DNA from: Arthrobotrys musiformis
Lineage: Eukaryota > Ascomycota > Orbiliomycetes > Orbiliales > Orbiliaceae
DNA length: 64,000 nucleotides
Direction: 5' to 3'
Assembly (NCBI GenBank): GCA_036971715.1
Contig: JAVHJL010000003.1
Location: 744,001-808,000 of the forward strand
Shown here in pieces: positions 12,761 to 25,414 of the stretch; within the stretch, counting starts at the first letter, position 1; each line of letters opens with the position of its first letter. Position numbers and translations under genes: made by a program. The notes under the pieces are model-generated. The model had not been told where the DNA came from. It did not search any database and saw nothing but the letters and a program-made list of their open reading frames with translations.

Positions 12761-15700
12761 TTGTAAAAAAAAAAAATTTGCAGCTCTTATCTACCACATA
12801 TGCATCGCGTAGTCATTGTCGGAGCTCGCTCGATTGGCCATGTATTGCAACTAAGGTATAATTTCCGCGTGGTATCGTGTGCAACCGTTAATTGGGCGGG
12901 TCTCTGGAGGTATCTACAAGAGCCATCCCTGTTCGAGTTCTCAATCGCCAGATAGCTTAAGTATTTAGTTGGTTTCATCTGTTCTCTAGCGTCGCACACA
13001 AATAAAAGACACTAACGACGATCTTTGGCGGCGTTCTCTTCTGAATGTCGCACTGGCCGTCAAGTTGAAGTTCTGTATCTGAATTCTAATATTTTCCGAC
13101 CGTCGGCAGCGCCGGAGGAGCGGAAGCTTAATTACATGAGCGCTCGAGCTAGCTGAACATGAACCAGTTATTACTCTTTTTCAAAAACCGGAATGCAAAT
13201 TTACTAACGCATCATATTCAACAATAACCATCTAGCCACACAAAAGGCGGTCGAATACTGGACGGCACGATGGCATTCCAGAATCGTCTTTTCGAGGTGG
13301 AGACTGTGGTAGAAAAGGGATCATGTGCTTCAGAGATGTGATGTCTAAGATATTCATACGATTTTGATATTTGGCCCCCACGCCATCAATTAAAACTGTC
13401 TGGAACTCCGGTGAGCTTGTTTTAACATCGTCGTAGGCAATATCGAAATCCGCATATATATCCGCACAAATTACAACATTGAGCTATTGTGCAAGGCCTG
13501 CAAGCTACGACAATCGAGTCTACTAAGCTGCTGCGCGAGTGGGACCATCACGATGCCATAAAATCCAGCGAAAATGACACCACATACACTACGCATTCAG
13601 GCTTAAAATTCGGATAACATGGTGTTCGTTTCAATCGACAATTAGCCAGGCCGTCTCATGGTGACCCCCAATATCAACCAGGCCACATGAACAATACGTG
13701 CTGCACCTGTGGACCATCCCACGCTCCCAATATATCCTGCGAACTCGCGGCTCAACAATTGGAAACATCCACGTCCAAGGCTATATTTGCACACACCCGA
13801 GGCTGTGGATTTGACTATATTCGGACTTTTATCATAACCGATATGCCCTGTGATTTTCGCGATGGTGGAACCTAACTAGAACATTTACCCGGGTAAGCAG
13901 TGCAAAAATGCCCCACTTTCGCACGAACAATCTGACTCGAGGAACATGCTTGTGAAGGTCGTCAATTGATATCTTTCGTGCCCCCCCACGAGTTTCTAAT
14001 GCCCACGAAAAATAAATGCGTGAGAAAACAAGGGAAAGTCGGTTTCGAGGACCCTTGTTGAGTCGCAGATGCTCGTTGTCGAGATACCAGGGGACTTCGC
14101 GAGATGCATCATCTAGATATGCGCCACGCAATGCCGCACATGAAGACCCACAGCCTTGCGGCCGCATCATATCGAAATTGGAAACACACGGCATCTCGCA
14201 GAATGGCCTGGAGCGCTGTTATCATCGCCTCCTCTGCGATTCCGTAGCCTCAATGCCAGGCGACCAGCGATTCCGTCGGCTGCTAGATACACAAAAGTCT
14301 TTTGACTCCGGGGCCGAGACTTTCGAATTGGTTGATTCAGTAACTAGAGAAAGGCCTAGAACTCGGCGAGCACTTCGGGTGGCTCGTCAGTTCAACTGCC
14401 ACAAGTCCAAAATGAGATCCTGCACGCGAGAGTGCATATGTGGCTTGCGATTTTTAAATTCATACAAGTCCAGGCTCCTTCATGGAACAAACGACGGACC
14501 TTTCGACAAGCAATTTTCGGAATACAACGGTAAATGTAATTTGAGAATACGCATTCCACTCCGCCGGGACATTGTATCTGCAGCCACATTCCTGTGGTCA
14601 AGCCCTTAATGGGCCCAATTCACAATATATGTATGTACATATGTAGTTGCAAGATCTAATCAAGACAACGTGGCGGCGTCTAGGATCTCGTGGACAATAC
14701 TGTACGCCACTAGAATGGCTCTAGATTTACGTCTCTCGATTTTATTGGATGGCTAGCCACTCGGGGTCGGAATCTTTTTTTCCAGCCACCAGTGAGGAGA
14801 CGCAGCTAACGAGATGAGATCGGATGGCTTTTGTCGGATCGGAGCCACGGCAATTGTGATATCCTCTCCTCTGTAGGACCGAGACTTTGGACCGTTTTGG
14901 CGTTGCTCAAGTTTTGACCATGACATGATAGTACCCACTCTCAGCTGCAGCCCTGGACTTTACAGACCACCTTCCAACCAAACCCTTGATGTTGTTTCAA
15001 AAATGAGGGCATATTCCATCCTGCAGGGCGACGCCTTTGACATGTCATCTCCGTTCTGACGAAATGGGCATCCTGTCCAGCAAGCTGAATGGCCAACTCT
15101 GAGTGAGAGCCCTTTGTTCACCCACGAACAACTGAATGGATGCCTAATTTACGCCCGTCGACAGCTCGGGGTTTCACTGCCACCGCCCACTCGCTTCGCT
15201 TTGGCTTAAGCGAACGCAGGTACGGAGTTCTAATTGTAAAATAGGAGAACACACCGAGACTTCGACGTTGGGGAAAGATTTTATAGGTTGCGTATTTGAG
15301 AACTCCATGACCTTTTAGTCTTTTAGTCACAGATTTGATCTATTCTGGCAAGAATAGCCTTTGGGGTATAGCGTGTCGCGAGTCGCAAAATATTTCCAGA
15401 GAAATCGAGAAATTTCTAGTTAATACCGGTCTCACGGTGGCTGATACGTATTGGTATTACAAAAGAATTAGTGATTTTCTCCGAGAAGATTTTCTTGGTT
15501 TTAGTATGAAATCCCTCATGATAGATACCTCTTTCGAAATAAACCCAGGAGTAACAGGTGTTCTTCCGGTCTAGCCGCCTGCGAGTGCCCTTGATGAATC
15601 GGTGCCCTTGAGCTCATGAGGCTGTCAACCGGCATCTGTTCAGCTGCTTGCCAAAGCGCAATGGCTAAGTTGTGTTGTCGGACTGGTGGCACAAGAGCTT

Positions 15701-17605
15701 GACCTGTTGGGAGCTTGATCCCCGGCTTCAAGGTTTTGAGACAGGCCGCCGAATGCAGAACAGAACATGGAGATCCAACAAGAATTATGGGAGGCCTGAT
15801 ACTCCGCTCAGGCTGCTGTTCACAAGCCTCGTTCTTCTGTACTATCGGCTCGGGTTTTCCATAGTCCTGTACACATGAAACCGGCGCCTGTATCATTCAC
15901 ATTCTCGAAATCCGAGAGCAAGTGGCTGCACCACCGATATTGATACAACCTGTCCGACGAGCCGATAGGAGTCTAGATTATATTGATAGAAGCGTTTGCT
16001 ATAGGGGGCGGCCGGCGGTCTATCAATAGATTGCTTCACAAAAGGCGCTTCCACCGATCGATTGTCTACAAGAACTACCGAACGGAGGTTGTTACCTGAC
16101 GATTACTAGTGCCATAGTCGCGCTCGATCAATTGATTTCGTTCAATTCAGCCGGGAATGCTGACGCACTGTTCGTCAGTTTATTGGCCTAGTTCAGGTAC
16201 CGATTCTTCCCCTTGTTTGAGGCTTCTGGATGGGGAAATCTATTTAATCTATTTGAATATTTCGGAAAATACCATCGTCATTCTAGCGGTATTCTTTGAC
16301 CTTCTACCGGAAAAAGTCAAATGAAGGGGGACGGAGCAAAGACTGCTTGCTCGTAAGTTTCGAGGATGAAATTTATCCCGGTCGGGCAGTTTTTAGATCT
16401 TGACAATGTGTAACGAACGCATAGGTGTGTTCTCGCTTGATTGCTTGAATGCAGTGACATTGATATTTTCCCTACCGTCGGTCGGGAAATTCGGATATTT
16501 CAACTCTTCCAAAGGGGGAAATTCGGTTGCAGAATGCTTCGAAACAGTTGAAACATGCTTTCGATGTTTATCCAAGCGTCTATCTTTTACAGGCTAACGA
16601 GGGCGATTTGATTAAGGTTAAGTTAAGTGAGCTCGTTTATCCTTCTCAAGAAACTTGTACGTCTTTGATATTGTCTTGTGAAATGCTTATAATATTAAAT
16701 TCGCGGTAACAATTTCGAAGGTACTCTGTACCAGGCAGGCATGGTGCAGGTTGACGTTGGTGTCTTGTGAAGGATGTTCCTTGAGAGGAAAGGTCAGACT
16801 AGGCAAGGTCAGCTCCTGCCTCGAGCTACAGATGTATGATTAGAAAATCGAAATTTAAATAAATAAATAAATAAATATGTTACTGCCTTGTCCTGCGTCC
16901 ACGGAGGCCAAGCTTGATAGGACTTAAGGCTTCGAGGGGGGTTGACGAAGGCAATGTCATTTGTTATAGGTCAACTATTATTGTTCCCCAACTTCCCGTC
17001 TTTCGCCTTATTCACGACAGACAGCAAAACAAGCTGGAGAAGGAGGCTTGTACTTGTTCATTATCTTGTGTGTGGCACCCCTTGGAGCTCATCTTTGCAT
17101 TGTGGTTTGGTGACGCTGGTTCTAGGTCTCCCATGTCATATCAGAAACAATTGCGAACATCTTTTTTAGGTTGACCCATGTTCAAGCGAATCTGCCCAAC
17201 AGCGACCCTAAGCCGGAATGAGGTCCTGGATCATGCCCAGTATGCACTGATTTACGCAGCATTTTCCCATAATAAGAACCTTCTAAATTAAAATAAGAAT
17301 TTCCCCAGGAAGGATTTATATATCATGATGCCTTCCCTGCTTCATCAGAGTTCCATTCACAGATTCTGTTTTCAATATTCGTAGAACAATTTTTAGGCCT
17401 CAAATAGAAGATTTTCTATCGTTAACGTATCAGTCGCTCTTTGTTATTATTCTTATTGCTCAACGCATATCATATCGTTATATCGACCGTTTCTATTGCT
17501 TCGAATTAAAATTCAACTTGCTTATGACAGAAATTACACCGGAACGCCTCGATACGATTTATATTAGCTACTCTTTGTCGTTCAACTGCAAGACCCACCA
17601 GCTGC
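12761..17605. other. gene-poor intergenic region
   Basis: A 197-codon plus-strand frame (14016-14609) and a 126-codon minus-strand frame (15516-15896) are present, but both are rich in Arg, Ser and Cys with no domain, and I do not support them as genes. A TGTATGTACAT motif lies at 14627-14641. The last 400 bases are pyrimidine-rich, as expected upstream of the gene at 17810. Confidence 0.4.
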
Positions 17606-17614
17606 ATATATAAA
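17606..17614 (+). promoter_or_regulatory. TATA-like element upstream of 17810
   Basis: A TATATAAA-type element about 200 bases before the ATG at 17810, followed by pyrimidine-rich sequence usual for fungal core promoters. Assigned by sequence only. Confidence 0.3.
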
Positions 17615-17809
17615 CATATCGACGCAGGCCATCGATTTAAATCTCCCTGACTACCCACTCGCTGCCTTTCCTCTTTTGAATTACCAAAATACACAAACAA
17701 TCACACTGGTTCCTTAGTATATCGGAGTTCGACCTTATAATAACAGATCTCTGCAGAGAGAAAATTAAAAGCAACAAACAGTATCCGTCAACTTAAGGGC
17801 GATATCAAA

Positions 17810-18832
17810 ATGAACTCATTTACAGAACTGGACTCCGTTAGACAACAGCTGGAAGCTTTCCGATTTCCTTCTCCCACTCCCACTATAAGATCTCACAAGA
17901 TCTGGTCAGGACAGCACTTAGAACCATATCTTCCTTCACCAAGAAGCATGTCGCCAATTGCAAACCTCTCCGTCGGCTCATATTTCGATTCGATTTTTAT
18001 CGATTCGGCCTATGCCTCTCCTGCAGCAGAAGACCTTCCTCTCAGCCCCACAACAAGGACGGCTATGACCTTGGAAGATACATTATCGGAGCTCGAGTCC
18101 ATTGTCCGTAAATACGAAGTGGACGAAATGGATGAGATTCATATGGGCAACGGGGAGCCCAAGAGTTTTTGGGAAGAGGACAGCGAAGACGAAGATTATG
18201 ACTTTGTCGACGAAGCTTATGATAGTGGTTGTTTCACCGAGGTAAGGGTTATTCCTTTCACAACGTTGCAACGCGCAACCCCGTATTCAACTTCATTATA
18301 ATATTGTTGCTTCGCTGGCTCCACATCATCGTAGGGGACCTACATTGCAGCCAGCTGAACTCATCCCACAGTAAGATGACCGTGGTCCTCTTATTGGAGG
18401 ACTGGACATCATGATCAGATCTGGGAATGGCCGCACTGAATGTCTAGGGACTATAATGAATTCGAATGGAATGTGTTGCTCACAAGGGCATTCGGAAATA
18501 CGGCTGCTAACCAATCATCATTCATGTTCGTTTAGGACGATGAGAGCTTTGAGACGAAACTTGCATCTCTGCAACCTCCCACAAAAAGGCCTCGACTGAG
18601 TGAGCCGGAAGTACCAAGGGACGCCAGTAGTGCTGCCGCGACAAGTACCTCCGGGGTAACAATACTCAAGCCATCTGCCAGCCTACGTCTGTCAAAGAGA
18701 ATGCGAATGAAACGACGCCAGCTTTCTATCCCGAGAAGTATGCCGACGGGCACTAAAGCCGTCCCCGCACAAGGCGGTTGGTGGTCACCAAAGAAGCCTT
18801 CGCCTGCATTCATCGACATCTTCCAATTCTAA
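17810..18832 (+). CDS. hypothetical acidic/basic nuclear-type protein (242 aa)
   Basis: Two exons, 17810-18241 and 18536-18832, joined in phase 0 (GAG|GTAAGG ... CTAAC ... TTTAG|GAC). The protein has a Ser/Pro-rich N-terminal third with repeated S-P pairs. A predicted helix follows (LEDTLSELESIVRKYEVDEM, about 88-107), then an acidic block (EEDSEDEDYDFVDE, 122-135) that continues across the splice junction. The tail is basic: TKRPRL at 160-165 and KRMRMKRR at 198-205, both nuclear-localisation-like. No signal peptide or membrane segment, and no recognised family. The 294-base intron is much longer than the others in this window, so a small extra exon could hide in it; the direct join keeps frame and uses good splice sites. 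Confidence 0.65.
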
Positions 18833-21800
18833 CAGCCCTCTATCATCTCATTCGCCGAGGCTGAGCTGCGCTGCAGGTCTGCCCTTGCTTCTATGGCTCA
18901 CTCATCGTGCTCGGTTGTAAATATTGTCCTCTCTCGGAAACCGCCCGATATCCTCTCGTTCTCTCTCTCTCTCTTTTTTTTTTTTTTTGTCAAAAAAGTT
19001 CCCTTGCATGTCTTTCTACCTTATGATTTGTTTGAAGTTCCCTTAGCGACTTTCTTTTGCTCCTTCTCGTTTGGTCTCACGATATATTTCCAGCCTGCAT
19101 TGCTGCTAGCATACCCGAACTAGTACTGCCAACATCAACCTCTAATATTTTTCTTTTGTTCAAATTATCCTCAACCCTCTCGGCAGCACGTCCTATTTTA
19201 GAGTCCTCTACACTGACTATTTCCTGTTTCACAAAGCCTCATTATCTTAGCGGTCTATTTTCTTGCACTAATTTTTGGACTTTTAAAAAAGCACAGGCGT
19301 TTTTGTTATTTGTACATGTTTGCTGTTTCTGGTGCGTTTTTCTAGAAGGTTGCTCGTTCTATCCAATCCCTCCTTTTTGTTCTGAAACACAACCGGGCAC
19401 AACCTTATCCTGAGCAAGATGCAACGGTGGAACAAACATCAATTTTACTTGCTGAACCACCACCACTACTGCAAGCGCCTGGTCTCCTGCATGCATATTC
19501 ATCCCCCTTGGGTTATTTTACTACTGTTTCCTTGTGCTTTCATTTATCTTATTATTATTATTATTTTTTTTTTTAATACAAAAGCCATCTGGTAACTGTG
19601 CAACCATGTTGGCTCCCTGGCCTGGTTGCGATTCCATGTATATATGTTTCAGCTTCTTTGGTTTGACGACAGTAAAGTAAACGAGTAAAAAGAGAGAAAT
19701 GAAGATTTATTTTCTGAAACTCGCTATCCCATTGGTAGTTACATGCTCCTCGCATATTATCTGTGCTAGCCTGTCAATACAGTTCTCCTTATCAAACACA
19801 TGCATTTCAGTATTATGCCGACCTGCAGCCTCTTAAATCGAACTTTCGATACTTCTATGCATGTGTGGCCTCACCGCAGTCAGGTTAACGGCGAACAATT
19901 GAAGCATAAGACAGTTTGGTTATTGTATTGTTCAAGCTGCAAGTTAGGCTAACTAGGCTACCGTTACCGTTTTGGTGTCGGCGGTGTCAGCACAATGAGG
20001 TTTGAGGAGATGGCAGATGGATTCGCCTGCTGTCAAAATCAACACTCGGTACCAGGGTTGTGTTTCTGTTCTTCTCAATAGTATTTCCCAATGCATGTAT
20101 CGCCGCAAACACCCCTCGACACGGCACGAGTCTGTCGCCGGGTCGTTCCAGAGCCAGTCGGTATCACAATACAATTATTTCGGAATGGCACAGACTCAGG
20201 AGGCTGGGAAAGACTTATTCCCTTCAGTTATACCTCTTAGCCTCTTAAATCTGTGCAAACATCGGTTCATTATTATTGTTATTATTATTCTTTCTGAAAA
20301 TTACAACTCCTAAAGTGGACCCATCGGTATTCCCCGCATCTCATTGCATTGTGCGCGCCGGATACGAGGCTTGCATGCATCTGATTTCTTGTGAACACAC
20401 AACTAAACAAAATATAGATACAGTTTAGTCTAGCTCGGACCTAAAATAAAACACTGCATGGACCCCACCCAGCGACAACTCGTTGCCTTTTTCGAGGTCG
20501 CTTCGAAAGATCTTAAGAGCGTTTGTTATTTCGCATGGTTATCTTAAGGCAAACTCAGTATATACTCTATCCAATTAGACCCTTACATTGCACTAATGCA
20601 ACGGCGTTTCTGTAAATGGTCGATCATGCTAGGTGTAGATATTTAGTCTAACCAGAATCAAGCATGAACTCGAGCCTTTTTTCAGCGACAGACTACTATT
20701 TTCCTAGTCTGGGGCTTTTTACCCTTTCATACCACGTCTTCTATTCGGTTGACGACATTCTAGCGCCGCATTAAATATAACAGCATATGTAATAATACCA
20801 CACTTCTATGAAACCAAGCCCTCATTGACGAAGAGGAGATATTACCAAGAAATTTGATTTATGTATAGCATCACAAGTTGATAGTACAAACACTTAGTAC
20901 TGGTCTGGAACTTGGTACGAAACTTTATTTGATGTAAATTGATGTTGGGTGTCGTCACTAAATTTACATGCGCATGCGTATGTATGTACGTGTACATACA
21001 TATATGTCATATATGGTTTTTCAGTGTAACGTTTTGATTAATCGATTATTGATGGTGGCCGTTACGACAAACCGGCGAACCTGGCGCCATGGTTAACCCC
21101 ATTGCTTCATCTACGCATGGTAGTAGCCGTTCGCGGACTTTATTCGTCACCTGAGCTCGTCGCCTCCTGTCCGATCGATTTGTTCTTTGACACGGCTTAT
21201 TTTCGTTGAAGCTGAACCACTCATACGAGATGTGTCAGTCATGCAGCTTGCAACCGAAGGGGTAATGACCGTCGAGACAACTGGTCGAACGCGGCTGGTC
21301 TCGCGAGAATACAGGTCAAAGGACATGCTCCCGGATCCTTTGGTATGCTAGCTCAAATAAGCCTATCGGCTCTACCCTCTCAACTGGTCTGGAGTATTCG
21401 AGTACCTTTCAGCGAAAACCGATGAAATCGACGATCTCTTGCGTGAGAGTGCATGTTTTAAGCTGTGGCTTTCCCTAAAAAAGTGTATATATGCGTTTTA
21501 CATTCTTGATCATCGGTAGGTTCAATTACGGGGGAAGCCGACTTCCTCGGGGTCCTCCTAGCTAGGCCACCGGCTGGGGTGGATCCTGTCCACCACTTAT
21601 CCAGCCGCATTCCTTTATGGTTTTGTGCGGCATACAGGCAATTCCCCATTGCGGTTACACGAAGCTTTGATGCACAGATATGCATCTGTTGCCCGATGTA
21701 TAATCTGTCATCCAGAGAGTATCTTGATCGGGGTTATACGCCCACACGCAAAGAACCCCATGCAAAAGCGTATTTGTCATAACGGTAGCATGCATTCGTG

Positions 21801-24480
21801 AAAGGCCAATGATCCCTTGAGTTCTAATTGAAAAGAAAATATGAGACATACTTAACATCAAGCATGCATCTTTGGGATGTGCATGCCTCGCCGCATAGAG
21901 AGACATACGCCAGTATATATACCATACATGCGTTTTGCAAGCCTAGGCGGGAGGCTGAGTCTGTGCGTGTCCACAATCACTTATCGATGGCCCGGCATTG
22001 TTGACTCGCTGTGTGAATCAATTCAAGTGCATATATGGATGGTTTACGAGTTCTCGAGATCCTAGAAACTTAAAGCGGGGAATTGGTTGCGGCACGGTTC
22101 AAAATTCCTTTGCTGCATATCCCGAGCCAATTGCGATAACAAGGGCTAAATAATTATTGCTTAGCTACTTTCCTGCAGATTTCGTAAACTCTTCGGGACA
22201 CAGGAAAATGTGATATCTTGTCCCTCGAGACTAATCTTGTCCCTTGTGTATAGGTGCCACTGCCTTTTTCTTCTTCTTCACTACTGTTAGGTAGTTAGAG
22301 GCCGGAAGCGAGTTTTGAGACACCTATAATGAATATATATCTTGCAATAGCTATTTGCGATTAAATCGTTTTAAATTTCGGAGCTGTCTCTTTTCTAGAC
22401 TGCCCCGCGGTCCCGCCAGTTTGGGCTTGAGACAACTTTGGCCGTATTGAGATGTACCACGTATATATTGCAAAAATAAATATTAAAGGTGGACTTCCAG
22501 ATATAGCTAAAATGTAGTATAGCCTGGGCGTACCATCGCCGATAGTGGCCATTTTTGGCCAGAGATACCATGGTACCAAGGTGGCATCCCATTGGAAAGA
22601 GTATCATCAAGCGAGTATTGAGAGACATCGGGTGGGGCGTTCAAGCATATGTATGTTTATCGAGATGTATCCATAGACATCGCCAAAGATTGTAACGTCG
22701 CGAATAACAAATTACTGCGCCTAAAGTGCTTTAAGGTTAACTGCGTTAGGATCAAAAACAGGTTATTCTCCGCCCGAAGGCGGATACGGTTTCGGCATGA
22801 AGCCCATCACATTTTGGTCGGCTTGCTTCTGTGCTCAAGAAACCCTGGTTTCCCGAGTTCCGCACCAAAGCAAAAAATCAAACAACCGCATGAGCTGCGA
22901 GTCTCAGTCCACAATCGACCCTGCATACAAAGTAGTTTATCAATTGGAAAAAAAAAAAAAAAAAAACAAGACCGGGTCAATCGACGCAATATGCCTCGAC
23001 TTTCCCGTGTCTCCTGCAGCCGCCGCTCAATGCCGTTTTTGGATTTTGGGCTCTTCGACGAGATCGGAATACGAATTCCCACTTCTCCTTTTATCTCCGA
23101 GAACGAAAGGGATTTATTGTGATAACCGGAGGTGAAGTCATGTCGTGATCGTAATCTTTTTGTCATTTGCTTTTTGAGCTCCGACTGCGATATTGTTAAT
23201 TTCTGCAGCCTCCTATCCCAAGCAGAATGTTTGGTGCGTGGTGACCTCACCTGGTTTCTTACGAGCTGAGATCCCGATCCGAATATCCGATGAATGGGAT
23301 ACGAGGCGCGAGGTCAAATCTTGCATCTTGCGGCTTGAGAGATTTAACTTCATCGTGCGTGTGCCTCCCGTGGTAGCACGGATCACCATGAGGGTCCACT
23401 CCACGGTATTTTTATTTCAAAATCTCGTTCAATAATACGCGAAATGAGTGTTTCTTAGGATTGTATATTAGGCGAATGCCTGTTGAAGCCTAGTTAGCGA
23501 ACACAGGGAAAAAAACGTCGCGAACGGGATCGATGGTCTAGAATAATATAACTGGGGCAACCAAGCTGGGAATTTCGAAATTCGGTGACGGAATGGGTGT
23601 GTGGAGTTTTAAATTTCCTCCGAACAAATGAAGATCGGGGCTAGGCACACTATTTAGCGTGTAATGAAGTTGTCCACATTCGAATTTACGATTTTCGAAA
23701 TTTCTTGAAACATGGATGCATGCATGGGAGTCAAGGAGAGATTCAACCACGGATAGAAAATCGGTCGTGAGAAGTTATTAGGGGCTCAATTCGACAATTG
23801 CCCAATGAGGGAGCGAAGTTGAAATCCAACGCTCTCAACACAAAGCTATGTGTTGTCTTGATGATCCTGGAGACGCAATGGATCAGAATATGAGACAAAA
23901 TATACCTTGAATTTATCTAGTATTACTGTTGAGGTCGAATCCCATCAAGTACCTAGGTAGTTTTGGAAAAGCTTCAGGGTTGCATATATCGCAACGTAAT
24001 TTTTGTTTTTAACGGTAGCTAGAACGGTCCCCTCTCTCACTGGGCCACTCATTTCTGGGATTGCATGCTGCATGCGCTAGACACCTATCGCAGACACACA
24101 ATAGAATCGATTAACCAGCACGCGCTATCAAGCGGTCGCGAGCTCGACGTCTAAAGAAACCTTATCCTCCCACAGAGTCAATGCAAAGATACAAGACAAC
24201 GGAACCCCAACCCAAGTAGGTACCATTGCAATTAATGTAGATGGGTATGTACATATGTTATTTTCTAACCTCAGGCCTCGTGTCGTCTAGCATCAAATAC
24301 AAGCTACATAACCATCGATTAGACGGCCTAAGGAAACCTACGAACGGTTCATTTATACCTATTGAACACTATCCACTACCCGCCAAGCGAGCAGGCCCTC
24401 GGTGTGCGTTCGAGGTTATAGATCCTCGCTGAATCAAGTTCACAATAAAAATAACCCGACGACCGCGGATCACATTCAAG
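18833..24480. other. gene-poor intergenic region
   Basis: The longest frames (157 and 147 codons near 22.65-23.25 kb) overlap each other antisense and read through the poly-A tract at 22948-22966; neither looks like a real protein. Pyrimidine tracts at about 18960-18990 and 19545-19575 lie downstream of the 17810 gene. A TATGTATGTACGTGTACATACATA stretch is at 20978-21003. No RNA gene or element recognised. Confidence 0.4.
22948..22966. repeat. 19-base poly-A tract
   Basis: An unbroken run of A in intergenic DNA. It creates the Lys-rich stretch seen in overlapping spurious frames. Confidence 0.9.
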
Positions 24481-24792
24481 ATGGCTGGAGAAGTCCTTAT
24501 AATCTGTCTCCCGATAATACTTATAGGTACCGCTGGTGCGGGGTGGGCGGTTTCCTATTTTCTTATGGAAATAATATCTCGCCATTCATATCGCTCATAC
24601 CGTAGCGACTACGAGTATCGCAGATTTGGAAGGAGGCTAACGAAGCCGGAAAGGAGAGCCTATATACAAACTGGAATGTACGCTCCACGATTCCGAGATA
24701 TCCAGAGTAGTGAGGCTGTTGATGAAGAGGTCGATCGATTACCGGCATATGGTGACAACGACAACGGGCAGCCTCTCGACTGGGAGCTATGA
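24481..24792 (+). CDS. small single-pass membrane protein with FGRxLxxxER motif (103 aa)
   Basis: A single-exon frame from an ATG in good context (CAAGATGGCT). Residues 3-28 are a hydrophobic N-terminal segment (EVLIICLPIILIGTAGAG and onwards), likely a signal anchor or transmembrane helix. A basic, Tyr-rich stretch follows (about 34-48), then FGRRLTKPERRAY at 49-61. The tail is acidic (VDEEVDRLPAYGDNDN) and contains LPAY, a PY-like motif of the kind sometimes used by Rsp5-type ubiquitin ligases (weak). The motif and its distance from the membrane segment recur in the minus-strand neighbours at 25415-26236 and 28558-28989, so I regard them as one family. The family has no name I know, and the function is unknown. 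Confidence 0.65.
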   Translation: MAGEVLIICLPIILIGTAGAGWAVSYFLMEIISRHSYRSYRSDYEYRRFGRRLTKPERRAYIQTGMYAPRFRDIQSSEAVDEEVDRLPAYGDNDNGQPLDWEL

Positions 24793-25414
24793 GACAGTTT
24801 GCGTGGTACTGCTGCCTGGTGGGCTAGCCCGGCTCTGAGGGGAAGCTACATTCCACCTTTGTTTCATCAGAGCTCTAAAGACATTATGGCGACGGGGACA
24901 GAGTTCATTTACAATATTGTTTCTTTTGACTCGTTTGCGATTCGAACTGTTAAGTTATTTCAGATGCGTTTGCAATGATTAAGTACTTGATATTTTCTTC
25001 AGAATAATGCCTGGGAAAGCGTAAAACGTCTGCATAAGTATAAAATTGCTATATGAAAACCTCGAGTCACTACATTCGAAAAGTTGAAGTTGCAGGGAGC
25101 ACAAAGTCGCATTCTTGCGTATGTACGGACATCAAGGGGTTTTGGTATATAGACGTGCCCTTGGGTTCGTCTCTATATGTAGAACAAGCTGGGATCAATC
25201 ACCTCCTAGGCTGATATCCCGCTCATAAACAGGGTTTTTTTTCTAAAACTGAACAAAGTAAAGTTTTGAAAGAAAGACGAGTGAAAGAAACTAAGAAAAC
25301 CTCCTCGGGCCTTAGTAGAAGAAGAATTGGGACTGACTCCATGGATCCAAATCGTTTGTCTGAATGCGTTTGCTCTTCCGATTGCCTTCAATATAACTTC
25401 TTGTGCGAATGAAT
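24793..25414. other. convergent 3' intergenic region
   Basis: Lies between the ends of two convergent genes. No gene seen; presumably both 3' untranslated regions. Confidence 0.5.

Noticed and set aside
14016..14609. 197-codon plus-strand open frame
   Set aside because: Rich in Arg, Ser and Cys with no domain, no signal peptide and an antisense frame over part of it; looks like a chance open frame.
15516..15896. 126-codon minus-strand open frame
   Set aside because: No recognisable motif and no splice partners; composition not convincing.
22649..23250. Overlapping 157- and 147-codon frames on opposite strands
   Set aside because: Both are driven by the poly-A tract and lack domain or splice support.
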